Source of the DNA: Opacimonas sp002292215
Lineage (GTDB): Bacteria > Pseudomonadota > Gammaproteobacteria > Enterobacterales > Alteromonadaceae
Direction of reading: 5' to 3'
Assembly (NCBI GenBank): GCA_943846745.1
Contig: OX044360.1
Coordinates: 62,001 to 126,000 of the forward strand
DNA length: 64,000 nucleotides
In this document: in pieces, positions 1-12,000 of the stretch
Position numbering within the stretch: position 1 is the stretch's first letter
Layout of the letters: every line of letters starts with the position of its first letter
Position numbers and translations under genes: made by a program
The notes under the pieces: model-generated
What the model saw: only the letters and a program-made list of their open reading frames with translations
The model's database searches: none
What the model was told of the DNA's origin: nothing

Positions 1-1
1 T

Positions 2-3000
2 GCTACAGATGTGGTTGCACCACAAGTGGTTGCGTGGAATCTTGGTAGCAGTGATGCTGCATTTAATACTTCCAGTAATTACTCAACAACCGCTGTCGAC
101 GCTGATATTGTATTTAAAGCATCTGAATCGTTAATCCCTGATACGGTTGGCAGTATCGTGTTACAAGTCAGAAATGGGAGTGCGGTGGAAACCTTTGATT
201 GGGATTCTGCTAATGGCGATGCACCAGTATTTGCTGATGGCGTATACACTGTTACTGGCAGTTTGGGTGGTACATTAACCATTTCAGGACAAACGGTAAC
301 GATTAATGCAGGTCAAAACTTAGATTATTCAACGACGTATTCCGTTTCTGCTTCAGGTCTGAGCGATCCAAATGGTAACGCGTTTGCCATGAATACCACG
401 TCGTATTATTTCTCAACAATCACTTCTGCTGAAGCCGTTGCTTTTGTTGGTGGAAACACCTTTACTCATGTATCAACCGTCAAGCTTGATGATGCCGTCA
501 CTATTGAGTTTGCAGAAGACGTTATTGCAGGTCGCACCGAAAGCGGTGTTGCTGCTGGTGATACCGAGCAATACATAAAACTATGGAATGTCGATGGAGT
601 GTTAGTTGAAACCTTCGCTGTGTCGTCTGGTTCTGGTGATAAGGGCGGTGAGTTGTCGTTCAATGCCAATACCGTCAGCCTTAATGCGGGTGGAAACTTA
701 ACCTATGCAACGGGTTATTATGTCACACTTGATGCACAAGCGATTCAAGCTGCTACTGAAAATGTCTCGGAAGATGCAGGTAATGTAGACGGTGATACCA
801 TTTCTACACGTTATGTCACATTGACGGATATGGACAATGCCGATACGCCACTTAATTTTGCTACTGAGGCTGGTAGTCAGATTGATCCAGGTTGGATCTT
901 AACGCCGTCTTCTGATGCTAATGGTGATGTGGGCGATGATAATGCCTCTAGACAATGGCTAAATGGCGAATGGTCAGCCTTTCCTGGACAAAATGTATAT
1001 ACATATAGGTATCTCTCGGTCGGTGAGTGGGCCGGACAACAAGTTGAAGCCGTCGGTGATGTGGATGGCGATGGTATCGTTGACTTTATCATCGGTAGTC
1101 CAAATAAAGTCTATGATCCAAGCCTCAATCCAACAGATGGCGGTGATAACTATGTGTATGGTAAGTACTATTTAGTCTTCGGCGAAGCTGGGGACTGGGA
1201 TAGTTTTGTTAATATTCCAGAAAAAATCGCCTTGGGCAATGCCGTTGAGATTTACGGAACTATTGATAACTGGATCCAAAGTGTTTCTGAGTTCGGCGAT
1301 CTGAATAACGATGGCTTCATGGATATCTTAGTTAATGCCGGTGGCGTATACCCTGATACGGGTACCACCGATGATAAACTTGCTAGTGATGATGGCGATA
1401 CTGATTCAGGTGCGTCATTTGTTATTTATGGTCGAGATCGTGACGATTGGAACACCTCAGTTAACGTCACACAATTAGGTGAACAGGGCCTTGAAATTAC
1501 CGGTGGTTTACCACAAGAGCAACTGGGCTTCTCGTCTGCATCAGGTGACTTTAATGGTGATGGTACGATTGATTTACTCTTCGGTATGCCGCGTAATGAC
1601 CGTGACGGTTATGCATCTGGTGAAGGGTTTGTTATCAATGGCGGCGATTTCAGTGATTCATTAATGAGTGTCGGCACTGCAAACGCTGATACGTTATTGG
1701 GTGACTTTGATGCTGACCGTTTAGCCGGCCAACAAGGTAATGATACGATTTACGGCTTAGGCGGTGCAGATATCTTACGTGGTGGTGAAGGCGATGATGT
1801 GATTGGTTTAACCGACCTTGACTTTATTTTGCTTGATGGCGGTACAAATACCAATTCAAATACTGGTGGTGGTGATACGTTACGCTTTATAGGTAATGGT
1901 ATTAATTTGGACTTTACTGGCTATGCTGGTGCCAATATCCGTAGCTTTGAGCGCATTGATTTAACGGGTGATGGCAATAACGAAATCACCTTAAACTACC
2001 GTGAAGTCACAGGGTTATTAGAACGTCAATTATCGACTTCTTATGGCGAAAATACCACATTAGTGGTTGATGGTAATACTGGAGACAAGATCAATCTTGA
2101 GGGTCCATGGCAGAAAATCAACTCTGATAACACCTATGACCATTATGCGCTTGATGGTGTGGTAGTGAAAGTGGATGCAACCATAACGGTGAATCAACCG
2201 TCTTGGACCATACCATACCAAGGTGCGACATTAGATCTTAATGCTGCTAATTTACCTGAAGGCTTTAGAACCGATATTATTGAACACTCTGCGACGTTGA
2301 ACAACGGTGACCGTTTTGCTGATACGGGTTACGTGACAGCGATTGGTGACGTGAATAACGATGGCTTTGCAGATTTTGCAGTCACCGATGAAACGTCAAT
2401 TCAAGAATATCTACCGCGTGTTGTTCGCTCGGTAAATACGACCGATTACAACAACTATAATGTTGATCGTTTCTCTGATTATGTACCATTTTATGGTTCG
2501 GTCAATTACCAAACGGGTGTGGTGGGATATGTTTCTGAATACGTATCCAACTATACGTTGCAAACGGGAAATGTGTATATTGTCTATGGACAAGCAGATG
2601 GCATTGGCTCTCTAGATTTAGATTTATCTGATAATAGCACTGTGACTAAAATTACGGGCTCGATGAATGATAATTTTGCAAGTTATGCAGGTAGTTTAGG
2701 TGATGTAACTGGTGATGGTATTGCTGACTTTATTATTGGTGCGCCAAGTTCTAATAATACGATTAAATTTAACGAAGGTGCTGAGCAACTTTATACCGAT
2801 ATCGACGGGTCGAATACTAGCTTAACTACTGATGCTGGATACTATGATGGAGTCAACGCAGCCTCTGCAACGGCGCTAGCCGGTGTTAGTATTTCTCATG
2901 ACTCTTGGAGTTTTGATAATGCTGGTCGTCAGTATTTCTTCTTTGGTGGTAATACCAATTTAGTGAATAATGTTTCTGGCGCTATCTCGACTAATACAAT

Positions 3001-6000
3001 CACCAATGATGCCTCTGATAATACGGGTAATCATGATGGTTTCCCAACAACTACAGATAGTGCAGATAGTCGAGTCACTGATCTACCAAATAATGGTTCA
3101 GGTGCTAGCACGACGACCTATCAAATTACACCAACATCGACTTTGGCCGACTTATCTGTTGCGAATCAAAACGCAACTTGGTCACCAATTAGTGTGGGTG
3201 ATGTGAATGGTGATGGGTTTGATGACTTTATTGATTCAGCCGGTAGTGGTGTATTGTACTTCGGTCAATCGCTCAGTGGTGGTATTGATGAATCGGTAAC
3301 TTGGCATACCCTTGATTTAGGCAATTTCAATAGAATCAATGGTGCTGGCGATATCGATGGCGATGGCTATGCAGATTTATTACTAGGTAGTGGTGCAGTT
3401 AATTATATCGTATTTGGTCAGGCCGATGGTTGGCTTGCAGCGCCGTCATTTGGTTCGACGAACGCTGGCAGCGATACGGCTCCTGCTGTGACAAGAATCA
3501 TTGGTGAAGCTGGTTACAGCTCTCCTGCAGGCAGTTACACGACATTAGGTGATATCAATGGTGATGGTTTTAATGACATATTAATTGCAGGCAATCCAGC
3601 TAATAACTACGATGCTAAATCCAACGGCGCCGCTTATGTGATCTTTGGTTCTGCTTCAGATGCTGATGTGTGGGATACCGATATTAGTTTAGAAAACTTA
3701 GCTGCAAATGGTAAAGGCTTTAGAATTACTGGTGCAGTTGATTTTGATTTACTCACTAGCGGAAGCTGGACCGGTGTAGGCGATATGAATGGCGATGGGT
3801 TTGCTGATTTCATGCTTTCTTCACCTGGTGATGCCGAGGGAGATTTGAATGCGACCTCTGGAAGTGGTTCTTCATATTTATTCTTAGGTCAAAACCAAAT
3901 TGAGTGGCAAGATATTAATGCGTCAGAAGTTCAAGACTACGGCATTCAAATCCTGGGCACAGGTCAAGGTGTCTGGACTGCTTTAGGAGACATTGATGGC
4001 GATGGCCTAGATGATGTTGCATTAGCGAATACGACAGCAACACAAATTTTCTATGGTTCAACCAATTTATCGGTGACCAAAGATAACAGTTGGTCACAAT
4101 TAGGTAACCAAACCACCGTAGTACAAACCGTTACGGAGCAATCTGGTGATGTCTTGACGGCAACACGTGGTGATAATGCTGTGGCCATTTACGGTCAAGA
4201 TCGCCTAATCGGTAATATCGGTAATGATACGCTTATCGGTGACGGTGGCGCAGATGTCTTAATCGGTGGTGCCGGAGATGATACGTTATCGATTACTGAT
4301 GCTAACGTGTTCCATGTTGATGGTGGCGAAGGAGTGGATACCTTAGTGTTAAATGGCGCAATGGCCTTTGACTTAACACAAATTAGTAACAATGCGATTT
4401 CTAAAATTGAGATATTGTTACTTGATAACGCTATTCAGACCGTGACATTAACCGAAGCTGATGTGCGAGCAATGACTAAAGACACGAATACCGCGGTTGA
4501 TGATGTTGATTATCAATTAGGTAATGTGTTGGTTATCAATTCCAATGACACATCATCGTCTACAGACGTGGTTAATCTAATCGGTGCTGATTGGCAAGAT
4601 ACGGGTGTTGATACGAGTGTAAATGGCACTGGTACTTACTCGATTTATCAAGCCAGTGGCAATAACGTTTATGTAGTGATCTCTGATGCGATTACCCCAA
4701 CGATTACCAATGTGACACAGACTATTACAGATACTTCAGGCAATGATGCTTTGTACGGTTCTATTGCCGCTGACGATATCACTGCCACTGATGGCAATGA
4801 CACTTTATATGGTCAAGCGGGTATGGATACCTTAACTGGTGGCAATGGCAGTGACGACCTATACGGTGGTGCAGGTAATGACTCAATCGATGCCGGTGAT
4901 GGCGATGATGAAATTTATGCTGGTACTGGCGACGACACCATTGATGGTGGAGCAGGTTATGATGAGCTGGATTACAGCACAACGAACGATGATCTCACTA
5001 TCACGTACGCAACAACCGCAAACCAAGGTTCTGTATCAGGTGCAACGATAGGTACGGACACTTATGTCGGTATTGAAAATGTGATTGGTGGTACTGGTAA
5101 TGACACTTTTGTCGGAAGTACGAGCACTGATGATAGCCTTTCTTATGCGAGCATTAACGGTGCAGTCCAAGTTGATTTCTCAGGCGCCAATGTCGGTACC
5201 GTCAATACAGTTAATGCGGGTGTCGATACCTTTACTGGGATGGAAACCATCATCGGCTCTAATAGTAATGATACCTTTAACGGCGTGACGGGTGGTGTTG
5301 CAGTTGATGGTTTAGGCGGCGGTTCTGACCGTTTAAGTTACATCGACTCTAGCGCTGCTGTTACTATTACGTTTGCCGCTGATTCTGATACATCAGGTAC
5401 AGTAACAGGCAATGCCAATGCCACCTTTATTAATGTTGAACATGTACAAGGTTCAACGGCTGCTGATGTAATTGATGGTTCTGCGATCTCGAATAATCTT
5501 TCTATCTATGTATTGGGCTCTGAGGGTGATGATACCATCACAGGTGGTGCGGGGTCAGCTGATGCCTTAGCTTATCAAGCCTATACTGTTGATATAACGG
5601 CGGATTTAACCGCTGGGACAGTCTTATCTTCTGTAGGTAATGACACCGTCTCCGATATAGAAGAGATTAATACCGGTTCAGGTAATGATGATATTACTGG
5701 AACTGTTGGCAATGACATCATTCGTGGTAATGCGGGTGATGACACATTTGTAGGTTCGGCCGGTAATGATACGATCGAAGGTGGTGCAGGATTCGATACC
5801 CTCGATTTTAGTGCGCAATCAACGGATTTATCTTTAACTGGTTTGCGTTTCGATTATAACAATTGGACTTATATTTCAGCGCTAGGAAATGATAGATTCT
5901 TGAGTATTGACCAAGTCATGTCAGGCAGCGGTAACGATACCATTACGGTCAGTTCTGGAAATGCCAACATCATTTCTAACGCAGGAAATGATACAATTAC

Positions 6001-9000
6001 CTCGACTAGCGGACGAGATACGATTGAATCCGGCACAGGAGATGACTCAGTTAATACCTCTTCAGGTGATGATTTAATTATCGCTGGTGCAGGTAACGAT
6101 ACCTATAACGGTAGTTCAGGTAATGATCTTGTTGATTATGCATCTTCTACCTCTGCGATTGATGTGAATTTAGCGACAGGCGCAGTGGCCAATGATGGCT
6201 TTGGTGATGTGGATAGTTTAGTTGAAGTTGAAGCGATTGCTGGTAGTGATTTTAATGACAAAATAACCGGTAGTGACGCAAATAACTATATTTCTGGTCG
6301 AGGCGGTAATGACACGTTAGACGGTGGAGCAGGAAATGATTTCCTTGTTTATGCTGAAGCGACTAGTGACCATGTGATAAATCTTACCACAGGTGTTGTG
6401 ACTAATGGCACAGACACTGATACGGCAACTAATTTTGAACATGTTTCTTCCGGTTCGGGTGATGATATCATCACTGGTACAACGGGTTACAACGCGCTTT
6501 GGGGCGGTGAAGGCGATGATACCCTTGACGGCGGTGCCGGTGCTGATGATTTAGTCGGTGGAGCAGGAAACGACGTATTTATAATGCTCGATGACGGTGA
6601 GCGCGACTCGATCTATGGTGGGGCAGGTTTTGATATTTTGGATTATTCAAATATTACATTTGATTTATCTGAGAACTTATCTGACAGAGGATTTTATAAT
6701 TATAGTTTGCGCGATATCAGTTACGATTTGTCTGATGGCCGCTCAAATGATGATGCTGATGACATTATTTATGGTATTGAAGGCATTATCGGTGGTTCGG
6801 GTAATGATACGTTACGTTTCACCGGTGTCTATCAGCGTGTCGAAGATAATGCTTTTAGTGGCGTTTATCTAGATGGTTTTAGTGGAGATGATTCGCTGCA
6901 AGGTAATCGTGGTGATGATACCTTAATTGGTGGTCTTGGTAATGATACCTTGTCTGCAGATTCAGCCGATGATTGGTTAGACGGTGGCGTTGGTGACGAT
7001 AGTATGCATGCGGGTAATGGTAACGATACTATTATGTCTAATGACGGGGTTGATACGATCGATGGCTCTGGCAATACCGATTATATCGACTTTAGCTTAG
7101 CGACGAATGCCGTAGAAGTTGACTTAACTCAAGATGATGAAATCGTCAATGACGGATTTGGTAACGCTGAATCTATTGTTAACATTGAAGGCTTTATTGG
7201 TAGTAACTTTGCGGATACATTTACTGGTGATGCAAGTAGTCAAATCTTTATCAACAGTGCTGGCAACGATACATTCGATGGCGGTGATGGTTCTGATACC
7301 TTAGATTTCACAGGCTTAACAGCAGCAGTAACGTTAAATACTGCAACAGGTACTGTTAGCAGCAGCGCAAGTGGCACAGATACGTTTAGTAATCTAGAAG
7401 TGTTTAACACAGGCGCTGGAAACGATACTCTTACAGGTAGCGATGAAGCTGAAACCTTTAATGCCAATGCAGGTAACGATTCTATTACTGCTGGTGCAGG
7501 TAACGATACGATTATCGCAAGTACCGGAAACGATACGATTGTCGGTGGCGCTGATACGGATACCTTAACCTTTGCAACTGCAGATACTAGTATCACAGTT
7601 GATTTAAGTGATACGTCAGCGCAAAGCACAGGCTTAGGTGCATATGTTATCTCCGGCGTTGAAAACATTATAGGTTCAAATACCAGTGATGATTTAGTCG
7701 GTGATAGTGCGGATAACGAAATTGCTGCAGGCTCTGGTGACGATACTGTCTCTGGTAATGCCGGTGACGACACATTATCAGGTAACGATGGTGATGATGT
7801 CATATACGGTAATGCAGGTGATGATTATCTGTCTGGTGATGCGGGGAATGACAGTCTTTACGGTGGTGCCGGTAACGATACGCTTGAAGGTGATGCTGGT
7901 ATTGATTTCTTATCTGGTGGTGATGGTGATGATACGTTCAATAATCTAAATCAAACAGGTGTCGCAGTGATGCATGGTGATGCAGGTAACGATATCTTCA
8001 TGATGACAGCAAATTCAAGCGAGAACGCTGATTTTGATTTTGATGGCGGTACGGGCGTTGATACGGTAGAAATTAGCACAAACAATGCTATTTATGATTT
8101 CAATAATCGTCCAAATGAGCGTTTTGAAAATATCGAAATTCTCTCATTAGCAACGGGTACTCAGTTAGTCCGCTTAGATAATGTTGCAGTCCAAAATATG
8201 ACAGCTGCAACAAATGCTGCTGTCGATAATGCGACTTATAACACACAGCAAATCCTAGTGGTTTCTTCAGATGATGGTGCTGACACCCTTTACTTAACTG
8301 GCCAAGAGTGGGTCACGACGGGTGAAACAACAACCGTTAATGGCGGGACTGAAGAGTACACGATTTACCAATTCGGTAACCGTGACGTATTTGTGGCAAC
8401 CAATACATTAACGTCTATTTTGAACAATACGGCAGATGATTCAATCATTGGTGTCTCGGGTATTGATTCTCTAGCCGGTGGTGTTGGTAACGATACTATC
8501 CAAGGGTTAGCGGGCGATGACACCATTAATGGTGGTCGTGATGACGATATCCTAGATGGTGGTGCTGGCGTAGATACGTTGTCGTTTGAAGGTCAAACTG
8601 CAAAAATCACCGTAGATTTAAATATTACTACCGCTCAAGCAACCGGTGAAGGTAACGACATTATCGTCAACTTTGAACAAGTTCAAGGTGGTTCTGGTGC
8701 GGATAATCTTACCGCACATGCTAATGGTAGCTTATTGTCAGGTAATGCTGGACACGACTCTCTTTATGGTGATGTTGGTGAAGATACCTTGCTTGGTGGC
8801 GCTGATAATGATGTGATTCGTGGTGGCGCAGGTAACGATAGTATCGATGGCGGCACCTATAATGACATGTTATTCGGTGAAGACGGCGATGATACGATAC
8901 TTGGTGGTGAAGGTACGGATAGCATATATGGTGGTACAGGTGTTGATTCAATTGATGCAGGTAATGATGACGATGTTGTCGAAGCCGGTGACGGTGATGA

Positions 9001-12000
9001 TATTGTACTTGCCGGTGCAGGTAACGATACGGTACTAGGTCAAGCCGGAGCTGATTCAATTCGAGGATTAGATGGCAATGACACCTTAAGTGGTGGTACT
9101 GGTAACGATACGATCGAAGGCGACAATGGCAATGATTACATCTTAGGTTTAGAAGATAATGATAGTCTTGTTGGTGGTAACGGTAACGATACGGTTGATG
9201 GTGGTGCTGGTAATGATGTTATTTATGGCACAACCGGCGGTAACTTATTACTCGGTGGTGTTGGCATCGATACCATTATCGGTGGTAACCAAAGCGATAC
9301 TATTCGCGGTGGCACTGGTGATGACTCATTAAATGGTGGTGCAGGCATCGATGTATTGGATATGTCAGATTCGACCACAGCCTTTAGCTTTACGGTTGCA
9401 GATAATACGAGCATAGTCAGCTCGATCACTGATGCCGTATTAGGGACTGATTCAATTGTTAACTTTGAAGGTATTATCGGTGGTTCAGGTGCTGATACAT
9501 TAACCGGTGGTACGGGGAGTGACATCATTGGTGGTGGCTTAGGCAACGATATCCTTGATGGTGGTGCAGGTGTCGATACGCTTGACTTTAGTTATGCTAC
9601 TCAAGGTGTGACTGTTGATTTCTCTGGTGATACGAGTGAAACATCTCTCGTTTCTGATGGTCAAGGCGGTACAGATACGGTTATTAACTTTGAAAACCTC
9701 AACGGTGGCGCTGGCAATGATTACTTTGCAGGCTCCAATGTGGCTAATACCGCTTCTGGCTTTGTAGGTGATGATACGCTAATCGGTAATGCCGGCAACG
9801 ATACCTTATATGGTGGTGATGGTAATGACAGCCTATCGGGTGGAGAAGGCCAAGATTCTCTATATGGCGAATCAGGTAACGATACGTTATCGGGTGGTGC
9901 TGACATAGATAGAATCTACGGCGGTGATGGTAATGACAGTATCGATGCGGGTGAAGGTAATGACAGTATCTGGGGTGATGCTGGTAACGATACGTTAGAA
10001 GGTGGTATCGGTAGAGATTCTATCTGGGGTGGTGCTGGTAACGATACGCTAGTAGGCACGCAAGATAACGATTTTGACCGATATTACGGTGAAGCCGGTA
10101 CGGATATCCTTGATTTAAGCGCAATCACTGTTGATATCAATGTCTCTACATACAATGGTAACTATACAACTTCTTATGTTAATTACAGTGGGTTATCCAG
10201 AGATGAAGCATACAACATTGAAGGGGTTATTCTCGGTTCAGGTAATGATAATTTCCAAGTTCAATATATAGTAAATTATGAAAATATTTATGTGAATGGT
10301 GGAGCCGGTAACGACACCATTAGTTCACTTAATTGGGAAAGTAGCAATTATTATCGCACTAGTAATGATAATTATTTGGGCGGAGAGGGTGATGATTATA
10401 TTAGTTCATTCGCCGGTACCGATTCTTTAGATGGTGGAACGGGTAACGATACCTTAATGGGTGGTACCTTTAACGATACTATTTTCGGTGGTGATGGTGA
10501 TGACATCATTCATGGTGGTTATTTATATTCTAATGTTGGTGATGATGATGTACTTAATGGTGGTGCAGGTATTGATGCACTTGATTTAAGCAACACATCA
10601 GATGCGATTACTTTAGATTTAAGTACTAACTGGCAAGGTCAGATTTCATTCACTAGATTAGGTACCGATACGGTATCTAATTTTGAAGGGGTGATTGGTG
10701 GTACTAATGCCGATTCTATAACCGGTACAGATGGCAGCGATGTCATGGGTGGTTGGTCCGGTGAGGATACCTTGATCGGTGGTGCCGGTGTCGATTTACT
10801 GCAATACGGCACAACAACAGGGCAAGTAGAAGTTAACTTAGCGACACAAACGGTTGTCAAAGATGGTAACAACAATGTTGATACGATCAGCGGATTTGAA
10901 AATATCAGTACTGGTTCATCTAACGATAAAGTAACGGGCTCTGTTGACAACAACCATATCCGTATGAATAACGGTAACGATACGGTGCTCGGTAGTGCTG
11001 GTAACGATACGTTAGAAGGCGGTGTGGGTACTGATACGCTTGATTACACCATGTTCTCAGAAAATATTGTGATTGACCGTGATGCAGGAACGGCAACGTT
11101 TGCATCAGGCAAAGTTGATGTGATTTCTGACTTCGAGAATATCTTATTAGCCGGTGGCGACGATACGATTTCTGTTGCGCTAGTCAATGATACAATTGAT
11201 GGCGGTGATGGAGTGGATATTGTTACTTACAACGCAGTAACACAATCGATTACCGTATCTAATTTCCAACCTGGATCAACTACTGCAACAAACTATACCG
11301 TATTAGGTCAAACTGATCAGTTAGTTAATATTGAAGGTATTTCAGGTGGTCAAGGCGACGATATGATGTCTGTACTCGCTACATCAACTACAGGTGCTAT
11401 TCTTGATGGCTTTAGTGGTAATGATACGTTAACTGGTGGTGCTGGTAGCGATACGATTTCAGGTGGTGCGGGTGATGATCATATTGTAGTGACATTGGGA
11501 GCTGATTCTCTTGATGGTGGTGACGGTATTGATTTACTTGACTTAACAATGGTAACAGTTGATTTAAGTGTTGATCTAGCTACTGCATGGCAAACTGGTT
11601 TTGCTGTTACTGGCTTAGGCGCTTTATCTATTAGTAACTTTGAAGGTATTCAAGGCGGAGCAGGAGATGACATTATCGCAGGCTCAGCTGATGCTAACTT
11701 TATTGCTGGTGGCGCCGGTGCGGATACCTTATCAGGTGGCGCAGGTATCGATACCTTGAGTTATACAACCTCGACAGCGGCTGTTAATGTTGATTTATCA
11801 ACTAATACCGTCATCGCAGATGGTACAGGGAGTGTTGATACGATCACTGGGTTTGAAAACTTATTCGGTGGTAGCAGTTCAGATACCCTAACCGGTACGA
11901 CGGGCAACAACATCATTAATGGTAACAGTGGTAATGATACGATCTACAGTATGGGCGGAGCCGATACCTTAGATGGCGGAGCAGGAACTGATACCTTATC

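Noticed and set aside
7240..7803. A 187-codon leftward open frame inside the adhesin gene
   Set aside because: It is low-complexity (Ser/Pro/Val repeats) and is the complement of the RTX repeat codons; no start signal or family resemblance. The same holds for the other antisense frames across 1-13 kb.
8740..10060. Regularly spaced short DNA repeats that could suggest a CRISPR array
   Set aside because: The repeats are in frame, vary in sequence and encode GGxGxDxxx peptides; there are no constant repeats with unique spacers.
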